A stretch of 64,000 bases of DNA from Trematomus loennbergii (Eukaryota > Chordata > Actinopteri > Perciformes > Nototheniidae): the NCBI GenBank assembly GCA_012861695.1, contig JAAOOA010000026.1:19332001-19396000 (forward strand), given 5' to 3'. A program made the translations under genes and the position numbers. The notes beneath the pieces are model-generated. The model did no database searches and was not told the origin of the DNA. It worked only from the letters and a program-made list of their open reading frames with translations. Positions 21,454 to 33,791 of this stretch are shown in pieces; the first letter of the stretch is position 1, and each line of letters starts with the position of its first letter.

Positions 21454-23526
21454 AACTAATACATTATTTCTGGGGAAAGATAAACAGCTTTATATTTTCT
21501 CTATCTCCTTGCCAAAGGAAACGGATAACATGGACCCTTATGACGCACTGCCCGGTGGCAGCTAAGTATAGGAGCAGTGTTTATATGATGCACTAGCCAT
21601 GGATTTTTAAGGCCGTTGCCACAGAATTGTCACAAGAAGCGCCAATATCCAATTACCGACGTGTATTGATCACATCACATAATTGGCTGTGGAATAGGAG
21701 GGGCTCAGAGGTAGGGTTGCAACGTTAGACTCAGCCCCATACAAGGCCAGTGCTTATTGATCTTCTTCCACGGCTCAGCTCTTGTTAACCATGCAAACAA
21801 AGTGGAGCAGTGTGTCGGGGGTTGTAAGGGCGGAAGAGATCATTTCCTCATCCTCCACCTTTTCGGTCGGGGTGCGCTGATCTGTGATTTGTAATTTAAA
21901 CCCTCCCCAGTTGTAGTCTTGGTGTTCCGTTACAATATTAGACACTGTATTCAAACCAAATGTGTTCATATTAGTATTATCTTCAAATGTATTACAATAA
22001 TTCAGTTTTAAAATAAATACATTATCATACAATTTACCGGCTGTGCTGAATTGATCAGAGAGTTGAAAATGTCTTCAATGAGATCTTTTCACACATGCAC
22101 TTCAAACCTGACATTATCTAGACATTACGCACACAATTGTTTATAAGAATGCAAATCATTCAGACTGAACATCAAACAAATGTTATCCTGTCAGCTCCCT
22201 AGTCCTCAAATTGTCCGATTGAACCCATGTGAGAAAACAGCCACTCACTATCTGGGGCATTGAATGCTAGCAACTGTACTTGTCGATGACATTTCCTTGC
22301 AACATGTACAAAACTAAAAGAAAAAAAAGGGTGAAAAAAAGGTTTAATTTACATGAAAACAGCAATGAGAATATCTGACTGGACGGATTAAGAGATTCAG
22401 GAATTGTTTATGTCTGATGTGCTGCATCATGCCGTACTGCCTGCTTGCTCTACCCAGGCGCCACTCTTCGATTAAACCAATTGGAGTCTGGATCTAGTAA
22501 GATAAATTGTACCTGGCATGGTCAGGCTATTGCTGTGTGCTACACATGTAAAAGGCAAACCTGAGTCTCCATACATCACAAGGAGTTTATCTCAGCAAAC
22601 GGCTTTTGTCTGAACAGCAATTGAGAAAGTATTCATCACATAATGACCAAATAATGTAATAAAAGCCAGTATAATTCTGATCCCACAAGCTGGTGCTTCA
22701 ATTTTTCATCTGACGGTTAACTTCAATAATGAATCATAATAGAGCAGTTTTCTGTTTAACTAATCAAATAATCTTCCCGGCTAATGAACTGTAAAGTATG
22801 ACCGTCAGCATGTGAATTCAATTCTCTTGTTGATTATCTAATCGAGCTTCCCACACATGAAATGAATCATTGACTGATATTAACTTTTGAAAATCTCATA
22901 TCATCACATTGAAAGGTTTTACTTGGTAACACCGCCAGCTCCAGTATCTGTCTCAAGGACACTTTTCTATGGCAGAGTGTTGTCAGCAGGGAGTAGACTC
23001 CACTTTACAGTTGAAGGTCGGACTCTTTAACCGCTGCACTATCCTGATACAGAGAAAAACAGAAGCACCTTGTCAGTCTTTAACACACCTTCATTTGTAT
23101 TCTGCAGCTTGCAAACTCAAGATTTCCCCCCCCCCATTAATGTATCTGAAAGAAAAGAAAAAACGGCCCTCTAGCATACTGATGAAATTGTAATTGTCAC
23201 TGTTAACAAAAGCCAGGAAAACCCACTTTAAGCTTTTATCCGCTTCGGAAGTTATCCTGGTTAATTTTCAGGGCGCTTTTAAAAAAAATCCTTTCTATTG
23301 GACAGAAAAGATGAGACAGAACAGCTTTGGGGAGGTAAAATAAAAAAATTAAAAAAGCCCACGGGAAATCAGACAAAAGACATTTCTGAGAACGTACGTG
23401 TTGTATGACTCTGAAACAAGTTGCAACACTGAATCAAATTCCTTCAGAACTGTATACGTGTAGTGGTGTTTATATTTAGTCTACTGTCTACAGCACGCTG
23501 TGAGGGCTTGCTATCTTTCATCTGGC
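21454..23526. other. Intron 1, unique-looking, AT-rich
   Basis: Poly-A-rich patch at 22319-22342 and a C-tract near 23126-23134. Between 22440 and 22900 the text is complex with several TAAT and ATTGA cores. No gene or transposon was recognised. Confidence 0.45.
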
Positions 23527-23534
23527 AGTGAGTG

Positions 23535-23858
23535 TAGGGCTGTGCGATTATGGCAAAAATCATAATCACGATTATTTTTGGTCAATAATTGATATCACGA
23601 TTATTAAAAACGATTATCCATTTACTTTGAAAACATCCATATATTGAAAAAAAATTTGAACAGTATGTTTTTAACAGTTGATTACCCTGAACTTTAAGTA
23701 TAATTCAACAGAAAAACCAATAAAAAAAAAAAGAAATTACATTTTTTATTTTTTTTATATATAAATAATAATCGTTTTATTTCGATTACATTGTTTTCGT
23801 AATCGTTGCAAGCCAAAATCGTAATCGAGATTAAAATACGATTAATTGCACAGCCCTA
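23535..23858 (+). mobile_element. hAT-type MITE, copy 1 (324 bp)
   Basis: Ends are TAGGGCTGTGCGATTA and its near complement TAATTGCACAGCCCTA. A perfect 8-bp direct duplication AGTGAGTG flanks it (23527-23534 and 23859-23866), the hallmark of hAT transposition. The interior is very AT-rich, with ATAATCACGATTA-type palindromic text and no transposase. Confidence 0.93.
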
Positions 23859-23866
23859 AGTGAGTG

Positions 23867-24799
23867 TGTCACTGCGTCTCTTCTTTGTCACCCATTTGTA
23901 CTGGACCTATTTGAACTTTTGAAAATACACTTAGTTTGATCACTTTATTGAACCAATTGGAGACAAATTGGTACAAATTTGATGAACAGAATTTAGCTAG
24001 CAGTTTCTTTTGCATAGTGGAAGCTAAGAGTAGGCATGAGATTATACAATAGATTTATGTAATGTCCTTTTCATTTGAAATTGCAGTTGTTTCAGCATTT
24101 GTCAGCACACTCACCACTTCAGACATGATTCATCTGGTGAGGAAAGAAATGTGTTTTTTGTCCCTCAGACACAATTGACTATCTCCACAGTTTTCTGTAA
24201 CGCAGTTGTCCCGTTCGTCTGTGATTGATGATATTTCTTAAAAACCAATTTCTCATAAGTGCCATCCAGAGGAAGGCAGGTGAGCTTCCTCAATCCCCAT
24301 CTAAAAAAGCAAGTGGGAAAAAAAAGGTAACCTGCCACCAGTTTGGTGTTAGCATAATGGAAGCACCGGAGCGTGAACGCACGAGAGCTAAACAATTTAG
24401 AATTAATGACTGGAGCTCCTGGGGGGAAAACAAAGAGGGGGAAAGAACAGACAGACGGTGGAGTCACAGAGAATCTGATGGAGAGGAAGCTTTTAGTAGC
24501 TTTCTGCTGTGAAATTGAGCATGTCCCTCACACTGACATACACCACTCATCTGGTTTTCCACAACAGACCCTCCATTAGAAGACAAAGATTTGCTTTAAC
24601 TACACAAGACTGTGACAACAAGGATTTACTGACGCCGTGTTGGTGCCTTGGTCATCAAACCTGTCCACATAAAAGTAGAAAGAGGCTGTTCATACTTTCT
24701 TCACCCTATAATTTGAGGCAAAAGGCCTGTTGTTTTTCATTTTGAAAATGGACTTTCATCAGGTTGTTAGGTTAGAGTCAATAATGAATACATGTATTG
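23867..24799. other. Intron 1, nothing recognised
   Basis: Short frames on both strands at 24165-24745 have no domain or splice context. Confidence 0.5.
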
Positions 24800-25290
24800 A
24801 TACACTGTCGTCCTTCTCACCTTTGAAATCTTCCATTTAGCATACCAAGCCGACTTTAATCACACTCTCAGATATAGTCATTAATACACATTGAGTTCCT
24901 TCTTAACCTTTTGGCAGTGTTATATTGAAATGGCGATCAATGGGCACCAGAGGTCGCATTAACCGAATATTTTCCGCCTATGACCGATTTTTTCGGTTGT
25001 GTACAGACCTCTGATGGGCACGAACACTCAGTTGAAAGATTATTAGGCACACCTAACTAAAACTAACAGTCCTGTAATGAAACCTTTTAATCAATTTCCT
25101 AATTTCAGTTAGTTGGGTAAAATGTCCACCCCAAGAACGACCTAGTAGAATCTGCAACCTGTTAACGGTTAAGCATTCATGTCAATCCGTTCCTGGTTGA
25201 TTTGCATTATTTTGAAACTTGTGTAATAATGAACACATAACTAGGACATTGGAACCAGACACAATCAGCTGCTGCCTCTGCCATTATCAT
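24800..25290 (+). repeat. Half-kilobase repeat R, copy 1 (contains a 66-bp insertion)
   Basis: Matches 28868-29372 in inverted orientation over nearly its full length, for example CAAGCCGACTTTAAT, GGCGATCAATGGGCAC, TTAACGGTTAAGCATTCATG and TAACTAGGACATTGGAACC. Identity looks high but not perfect, with small indels, so the pair is old. Copy 1 lacks about 90 bp that copy 2 has and carries the 66-bp element at 24948-25013. The family is unknown to me; no coding content is seen. Confidence 0.85.
24948..25013. mobile_element. 66-bp palindromic hAT-type micro-MITE with empty site in the window
   Basis: Ends CAGAGGTC and GACCTCTG are perfect inverted repeats, and an inner pair AACCGAA / TTCGGTT lets the element fold on itself. 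ATGGGCAC flanks it on both sides (24940-24947 and 25014-25021). The inverted sister repeat has a single uninterrupted copy of that site (GTGCCCAT, 29214-29221). CAG-type ends plus 8-bp duplication fit hAT. Confidence 0.9.
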
Positions 25291-28199
25291 CGAAATGATA
25301 ACATACGTCTTCCATGGTCTTACTCGGTTGAGTCTTATGACAGATATGTTGTATTGCTTTCTTCTGGATTGTCCCTTGCCCCATCTTCCTACCTTGCCAT
25401 GGCATAAGTGAATAGACTCATGACCTTAATGTTCTTTAATTTAGTGCGTTTGAAATAGTGAAAACAACTAACACAATACCATGAAGTAACCTTATTATTT
25501 TCCTGGGAACTACTGTATGTGTGAAAGTTAGGCGTCGCTTGTACAACTGCAAGATAGAATAAAACCTAAACAAACTTGTTGCAAAGTAGAACACAATTAG
25601 CAATGACAAGTTGATGAATCTCTCTGTCTGTATTTTCCTCTTTCCACTTTCTGAGGATACTCACGGCCTCCCACTCCCTGCTTAGCATAAGCACTCTGCG
25701 GGATAGAGAGTGAAGAAAAGAAAGAGTTGTGTAATACCCTCTCCTCTATTTCCCCCCCGCACTCAGCCAGACAACAAGAAACATCTGGAGGCAGAACAGA
25801 GGGTTCAGAGCGCACCCATCCCCACCTCGGACCAGTCCAACAATGCTTGGCTCTGAGCGTGCTCACTCTTGAGTCTGGACACCACACTGTTATCCTACCA
25901 AACCCCAGCGCATGTGTTGCATTCTTATCATGACTTTGCCGCTTTCTGAGAAGAATGTGTGGGCGTATCGGAGCTATCAGGGGCTCGCTGTGTGCTGGAA
26001 AGTGTGTAATTTTCTTTCTCGGAGTGGGGTAAAAGGTGTTATTTTCCTCTCAACATTTCAATCCTGACAAGTGGAGTTATTAATCTGTGTCTCTTCAGGG
26101 TTTGTGTTTCTCGTTCATTTTCACTTCTCAAATGGTGTTTCACTTTAGTCCTGCGTCATTTAAAGATTACATTCCAACTTTTTCTACGCCTGTGGATTTT
26201 AAGATGCCAGAAAAAAGTACTATATTCATTCTTTTTAGGACCTATAGCTGCAAGTTTGGGAAATAAACCTCCCTTACACTTATGTCACACAAGCTATTTC
26301 GACATCATTGATCCCATGTGAGTATGCAGTGCAGGTGCTGCAGACACATTAGAACTGTGGAATAAAGCCGGGTAACTTCTGCTTTTACAAGACTTTTATA
26401 TTTGCCTTTTCATTCAACTGTGTCTGTCTCAGTTTCCTTTCTTTCCTCTGTAGTAACTGCCATGTTAAGACACGGTGGTTGGAGAGGACATGATTCCCCC
26501 AGACTCGTGCAAATAGTTTATACCATTTCAGCTTTAGTGGAGAAATGTGCTGGTAAATCCGTGTTTATTATGGGACGTTGAGCCAAGAGCTGGCAATTAT
26601 AAAAACACAAGAAAAAGACTATATTGCTTAATAGGGTGGAACGGTTTACCATTTTATATTGGAGTCCAATTTGGAAGAGAACGTTTTTAATTATTTGTGA
26701 AATCAATAATCTAGGTAATCTGTATTGTTTTGGTTCATTGCTCTCATTGTGTCATTCACTAGACTACACAGACATATTGCAAATCATTTCAAGAAAAAAT
26801 GGTAGCGATTTGTCGCCCATTTAAATGAAGTCTCTTCCTCCCGTCTGTTTTCCACCATGTATTCCTTAACTCATTGACAACAGGATTCCTTCACATGAGA
26901 CCTTCCTTTTTCATTTATGAAACCCTCCGCTGTCTCCACCTTCCTCCCTAAAGTCGTAGCCTTTGGTAAACAGCATTCATAAACGTGAGACCGTTTCCAC
27001 TTTCCAAGGCTAACATTTAGCCGAGGGGCTGAATGTAATGTTGAGTTTGACCTGCTCGTCTTTGCCCTGGCAGCGCTCTTTCATTTGTTCTCATTCCTAC
27101 CTTGCTTTCCCGATATGACTTGACCTTGACAGAGTATGGTGGGAGTGTGGGTTCTGTTTTCCCTGACCGCCACCCTCAGATAGGCCTCTGAGATGATGAA
27201 CTGCAGGGTCTGGTGACATTCATCTTTCCCACATGCACCTCCTCTTCTCTTAACAGCTCTCCTCTCACGTCCTTTCTCTCGGTCCTTTCTGTTCCGGTTA
27301 AGATAGGGGGAGGAAATGAAAAACCTGCAGTTGGAAAAACTACACTCTAAAGAAATGAAGCTTATTTTTCAAATGCAATTTCAGTGGGTCAAGAATGAGA
27401 GGAAATTAGCATTTTAGTTGTTGTTAAATGCCTGAAATAAGGTCTGTGGGAGCTCTTGTGATGCTAACTTCTGGGTCATTCTACACAGAAATGCATCACT
27501 TGTTTTGGGACATCACATAGAGGATGAAGTACTTACAAAAAAACTTGGTTAGTGTTTTCTTTACACACATCCCATTCCCATGCTACGCTCGATAGCATAT
27601 GATGATGTCCCCCCATTAGAGCAGTGCTCCCAGTTAATCCACGCAGACATATTGCATCTCTTAGGTATTTCATTGTATTTAAATGTCAGCGCGAGTGATG
27701 ACACTATTGGGAGATCATTACAGGCCTCGCTGGCTTAAATGAGCTTACTGTACTTCTAACCAGACAGCTGAATGGCACTGGCGGACGGCTGTTTGACTGG
27801 CAGAACGGATGTATTTTCTCCTGCTGGATTTTAATTTGTGTAATCATGGAGGCAACCTTTTAGCAATCCGCCGCAGCGTTGAACACTGGTTTGATTGATA
27901 ACTACAAATCTGCTCCGGGCTTGGGTCTGTCAGTCATGCTTCCGTCGTGTTATTTGGGGGTAAACACAGTAGTTGACTACTTATCCTCTCCGAAACATGT
28001 TATTTTCTGTGGATTTTGTGAAGGAAAGACAAACATACATTTTTATATATAATAATAGTGATTGATTGTTAATTCATTATAGCTGTTAGAACCCCAGTGT
28101 GTCTCAATGCTCTGGTGCATCTTAATCTCATGTGTTCATTTACATGTCTGGACAACTTGGCCATGTAAATGACGATATTATGAACATACTGGAAATCCT
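25291..28199. other. Intron 1 between the two inverted R repeats, first part
   Basis: No gene recognised. Text at 27630-27870 is complex and balanced and is a weak candidate for conserved regulatory DNA. Confidence 0.45.
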
Positions 28200-28221
28200 G
28201 TGTGTGTGTGTGTGTGTGTGT
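28200..28221. repeat. TG microsatellite, short
   Basis: About ten TG units. Confidence 0.9.
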
Positions 28222-28867
28222 TTGTGGGCTTGGGGTTTTAACAGCTCTGAGCTGTTGTCTCGTCTCCACAAATGGTGCCGTGTCCCGCGGCGTCCTTGAG
28301 CCACATTAGATTTCTGTTGTTGTTTTCTGTTTTGACAACAGCTTGCTGCTCAGGTTAAACACTGGTGGCCAGCAGCACCCAAACAAAGCTTTATGTCGTA
28401 AACAACTTATTTTGTTTAGCCATGCAAAAGATGGCTCTTTCTGGGATTTGGTCCATCTTTAGAACTATTTGATACATTGACATGGGATTTTGTAAAGACA
28501 TTCATGTTCCTCAGAGGGTGGATTTCACCAGAATGATGTATTCAATTAAAGGTTTATCACCAAGTATGTGCAGAACTAACAATATTTCCATTGGCTGCAT
28601 GCTTAAGACCCTTAACTAAGATGGGGAACATGTTGAACATTCTGAACAGAATACCTGCTCAACCATAGCATGTAAGCATGTCTTTGTGAGCATGAGTTTG
28701 TTATAGTATAGCATCAGAGACATGCTACTGTGCGTAAGAATCTTATTTGTTCTAAAAAAAAATCCAGATTAGCAATCGCTGCTTTTGATGCCTCTAAGAA
28801 ATAAGAGTTTCACCGGATGTTAAAATATGTATCTAATGGTAATTATTCCTGAGCTGCTCTCTCCCTT
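28222..28867. other. Intron 1, nothing recognised
   Basis: Spacer DNA left of repeat R copy 2; no signature seen. Confidence 0.5.
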
Positions 28868-29372
28868 AGATCTTAGAGAGGCAGAGCTGATTGTGTCCGG
28901 TTCCAATGTCCTAGTTATGTGTTAATTATTACACAAGTTTCAAAATAATGCAAATCAACCAGGAAAGGATCGACATGAATGCTTAACCGTTAACAAGTTG
29001 CGGATTATACTAGGTCTTGAGGTGGACATTACCCAAACGATTTCTCTTGAAATCAATCCACATATGACCTAATGCAGGAAATGTTCCTGAACACATCATG
29101 GATAGACTGTATGTGTGAAACAAACTGAAAGTAGGAAATGGATTAAAATAGGATTTATTACAGGGCTGTTAGTTTTAGCTAGGTGTGCCAAATAATCTTT
29201 CAACTGAGGGTTCGTGCCCATTGATCGCCATTTCAATATAACACTGCCAAAGGTTAAGAAGGAACTCAATGTGTATTAATGACTTACTATATCTGAGAGT
29301 GTAATTAAAGTCGGCTTGGTATGCTAAATGGTAGATGTCAAAGGTGAGAAGGAAGACAGTCTCTTAACTTTT
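28868..29372 (-). repeat. Half-kilobase repeat R, copy 2 (inverted, uninterrupted)
   Basis: Reverse complement of 24800-25290. It retains about 90 bp (around 29035-29125) absent from copy 1 and the empty target site for the 66-bp element. Together the copies form an inverted pair with about a 3.6-kb spacer. Confidence 0.85.
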
Positions 29373-32300
29373 GAAGTCCAAATGCATGAGGACAAAAACG
29401 TAAAGACCCCGTAGCTTCTGTTTTTTAAATCGAATAATCCTTGTGAAACAGTTGTGCAGCACATACTTCATCAGTGTGTTTCCTAAAGCAATTCATGGTC
29501 AAATATGTGAGTGTGGGCGGATGTGTGAGACATTCCAAATGTGTTAGCTGAAGTCCCTGAGGAGGTTTGGTCGAGGGTGAGGGTTCGGCTGTCACCCCAA
29601 ATCACCTAGATAAGTACTGGAGCTATAGGGTGGGTGGGTGATGGTTTTTCAGGGCGACAACAGGAACTTTCTCTCAAGAAAGTCCATGAAATCTGACAGC
29701 TGAATGTTAGAGACCCTTTTCACCCCCGCTAACACTCCTCTCCTCCCTGCTTCCGCCTCCAATAATTAGGCTAAAAGAGGCCAGGCTGCCCTCGCCGGTC
29801 AAGAGCAAAGGCTACTGAAATATTTAGCTTGAGTACTTGGCTCTGGTTTAAATATGTAAGAATTTTAAAACATTTACAAATGTTCCCAAATGTACAGTTT
29901 CTGAAAAGCACTGTAGAAGATTCCATATCCAAGCATTTCCAAGCAATGGAGGTTAGTTTCAGTGCACCAAAACAACTCTCTTGCATTGTGTATGTGTGAC
30001 TTCCACCCTCTACTTTATCAAGGTCTTGACACGGCACAAATGATTACCTGCCCTACTTTGCACCTTGTTGTGATGAATAGGATAAAGCTCACAGGAGAAG
30101 TGTGGGAACTTAAACCCTTTAAAGCCGCTGCAACCTTGAGGCGCGTCTTCCTAATTAAATGTTCTGAGAACAAACAGGAACATGTGCAAAACTTTAGTCT
30201 TTAGAATTATAATCAAACGAGCCGAATAAAGAAGACATTTCATTTTCTCGTCTGTTAATGATTGCTTCCCGAACGCCTCAGGACAAACAAGAGCGCCGTA
30301 ATGAGAAAAACAATAGGATGGCCTGCTAGAAAACAACATGCGATGGGAGATTCCCTGCCACTTATTTTACACCGCATTTAACGATGCATTTGATGAATTG
30401 GCTATTTGGTTTTAATGCAGTTTGAGCAGCACCTTCTATTGCACCGCCTCAGGGCAAACGGCTTTAAAACAACTTTTAGCTAACATCTTCAGGACTGCGT
30501 GTTTTCCGACAGCTGTGTCCCCCAAAAAAACAGTTGATTGAGCCGTAAAGGACTAGAAGAAGTTGTCTCCCGCATGACTTCACTCTCCACTGCAGCATCT
30601 GCTTCTTGCATTATTTAACTGCCTGAGATCATTAGGTCTGTTTGTGGTTTGCATAGCAGAAATCACAACTGTCATCACAGCTGTATGAGACTCTCTTGTG
30701 ATTGGATGAGGATGGCGTTCTTTAAAGACGGTCCAGATTGTGGCTTCATTAACGACTACACACAAACGCATAATGATCAGTTTACTGGCGCATAGCGGCA
30801 AGAGTCACGTCAATACAATTACACTGTTTATGGTTGATTATGTCATAGGCAAAGGAAATGCTCTCTCTGATTGGCTGGCAGGCTTTCATATGCTATAACT
30901 TAACCTTGAACAAACATCTTAGTGAAATAATCACGAGTAACACAGACGTTAACAAACTTACGGCTTTCTAAGGACACTCAGAGGGATGATTGGTGCGTTA
31001 CATGACTTTTACAACAATTGATGTAGTCACTCCAGCCCACCCAAGTGTTTAAAGAAGCTACAAAGTGAGACTCTGACGACGTGCGACAGCCAAGTTGTTT
31101 GTACCTTGTCAGAAAGGCTCAACTCAAAGGTGTAGACGGAGAAGAGTTAAGAAGAAAAAAGTGCATGCAGGAATGAACGGAAAGGAAGTGTGTTCAGTAG
31201 TAGAAGATAGTTACTGGTTCAATAGGGTTAGGGTCAGAAGGGCTGTAGAATCACAGAGGGTTGTGTGACAGTTGCACCATATTAGAATAAAATAAAAATA
31301 TTGATATAAAGTTGATATTTGCTAAAAAAGTACTTTTAGCCACAGCGTCTTAGAAACATAACATACAATGGTTATTGATCAATTTCTGTCTGGCAACTAA
31401 TGATTAATGTTCTGCTAATGATCTGACACATGATGAGTGAGTTCATTTGTTCAGTTTGAAAATGAACCTCCATGTTTTGTACAGATCCATACTGTAACTG
31501 TATACTGTTTTCTATTTCAAAAATCCTTATTCCGTTAAAACAACAATTGAAAGTAAACGTTTGTGCATAGGTGTCGTATAAATGCAGATCATAAAAAATA
31601 GAATTCAGTAAGTCCACTGAATGAGGTTTTGATGTAAGTAATGCAGTAAACCTGTTTGACTCGCTGCAATGTAAATGTGATCCATAGCATATCGACAGGG
31701 CCCCACAAACCCCTCCTGAAGTCACTTATCAATAGCATGAGTCAACGCTGACTGTGTGCTGGCTGAATACACTCACGCACACGGATAGATGTCGATTTCA
31801 TTGTTTCAAAAGGAAAAAGGAGGGTGAACGATTCCAGATACATGTGTTCAGTTCACCTGTTCAGGCCGAGTGGTTGAGCAGCACCGTGGCGGAAGTAAAT
31901 GTGTAACGAACATATTTTCAGATCACTTTTTACACAGTTATGAAACACAGAGTGATGAAATGTTGGTATTGGACACTTTGAATAACTCCAGGATACTCTT
32001 CCCTTACTTCTTCTTGACGTGCTTCTTTGCATTTTGTTTAAAAGGAAGCAGTGACCAAAATCAAAGAGCGTGGGGGTGACTTTCTAGTTTGCATTTCTAT
32101 CTCATTTGGCGGTGTGCTCGCGTGAAAGATCCACTGTTCATTTGCTGAATATTAAAGCCATCTGTTGGCGTTTGCTTCCTCCCCAGGACATCCCCCTGAT
32201 GTGAGGTGTGTTTGCCATTCATTACAGCACAAGTAAAGCAGCCCCCCCACCTGCCCACCAACAGTCCAATTAGATTAGAGCCCTACTGACAAGACAATGA

Positions 32301-33187
32301 GCGTGCACGCACGTCCAACAGATCAACAACGGAAGGTGGGAGAAGAGAGGTCTGACGTGCTCAGCCATGCACAGAGAGTCATGCACGAATGCAAATCCTC
32401 ATGCACGTGCCATCTGTAGATTTCGACTCCGTTAACAAGTTCACAGTTACAATTTTTTTAAGCCTTTCCTTACCAAGACTTATGAAATCTAGGGTTTATT
32501 TAATTTTTTTTATTATTCAGTAAAACACACCCATATGATGCAACAAGTGTAAACGGTGTAAAAAACAAGATGAAAACGTATGTGAAACTGCTTTTACAAC
32601 TGCCTTCCATGTGGGTACCCACTTTTCTTCTTGCAACTATTTGCATGTGTTGCCATATTGTGATGGATAGTTTCCAGGTTGAAAGCAAACGTTGTGATTG
32701 GTTGCTGGCTGTGTCTGAACAGCACGGTTACACAGACAAAATTGATCAGAAAGCTAAAGCGGGCGGGTCCGGCTCGAGGTTTAATGAATAATTTAAATGT
32801 GGATGATGACTCGGCACTAGTAGCTGTTTTAGTCTCACTTGAAATATATACTGCAAAATCCAATACAGTGTGTTTTGTTTAAGGGGTCAGACAGGAAGGG
32901 AGAGTCATGTGGATTTCTGAGGTATTCAAATACATCCGTTCATCTTCTCATGTGAAACTGTAGGATTTATACTGCCACAAGGCATGGTGACAAGGAAGTG
33001 AAAATGTAAAAATACACGTTGTAACTTCCTTAGAAGTGTCCCTATTCTGATATCAGATCTTTATATGCACACGTAAGAGGTTTGGAATAAAAAATAACTG
33101 CTTTCTGTTTTCTGTAGCCCACAAAATCAGTTTTTATCATCTCAGAGCAACATGACGGAGGAATGTCAGTGCCTTCATAATATACCT
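29373..33187. other. Intron 1, unique-looking sequence
   Basis: No exon, RNA gene or clear transposon recognised. 30340-30470 and 31060-31200 are complex, non-repetitive text. A GGCCGAGTGGTTGAGC stretch at 31865 looks like a tRNA A box but has no B box. Confidence 0.45.
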
Positions 33188-33194
33188 TTTCAAC

Positions 33195-33784
33195 CAACCC
33201 AGTCTCACGGCGTTTCGTGTTATAGTCACGAAATTAATTTAATCTATTGATTCGTGTTCACCAACACGATTTTCACTTTTTTTTTCGTGTCACACAGAAC
33301 GATTTTAAAAGCAATGTATTTCTATTGGTAGTATGTTTCGTGCCTGTACCACGCCTTTTTGTCCGGTATGGTTCATAAAAACATTTTCTTACTCAATATC
33401 TTACCCTAAGCCTATAGCCTATCCCTTTTATTTAAAATTGTATAATGTCTGAGTTTTGTTGCCGTCAGTGAGGAAAAGAAATGGCTCAGAGCCTCAGAAT
33501 ACTGAAATCTGTATTTTATGTCATCTTTTTTTCCTTCTAATTTGTTATTATTTGGTGCAGGCACGAAACATACTACCAATAGAAATACATCTAAAATCGT
33601 TCTGTGTCAGAATACTGAAATCTGTATTTTTTTTTTATCTGTTTTTCCTTCTAATTTGTTATTATTTACATTGCTTTTAAAATCGTTCTGTGTGACACGA
33701 AAAAAATGGCGAAATGGTGTTGGTGATTACGAATCAATAGATTAATTTTGTGACTATAACACGAAATGCCGTGAGACTGTGTCG
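33195..33784. mobile_element. 590-bp DNA element with long (about 110 bp) terminal inverted repeats
   Basis: The left arm begins near CAGTCTCACGGCGTTTCGTG and the right arm ends in CACGAAATGCCGTGAGACTG. The arms stay complementary, with gaps, through the AGAACGATTTTAAAAGCAATG motif. TTTCAAC flanks both sides (33188-33194 and 33785-33791), a likely 7-8 bp target duplication. The centre contains a duplicated segment (CAGAATACTGAAATCTGTATTTT at 33494 and 33608). No transposase frame. Confidence 0.8.
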
Positions 33785-33791
33785 TTTCAAC

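Noticed and set aside
31226..31240. Interstitial telomere-like TAGGGTTAGGG
   Set aside because: Fewer than two full units; chance occurrence.
31865..31895. tRNA-Leu-like A box (GGCCGAGTGGTTGAGC)
   Set aside because: No B box or acceptor stem follows.
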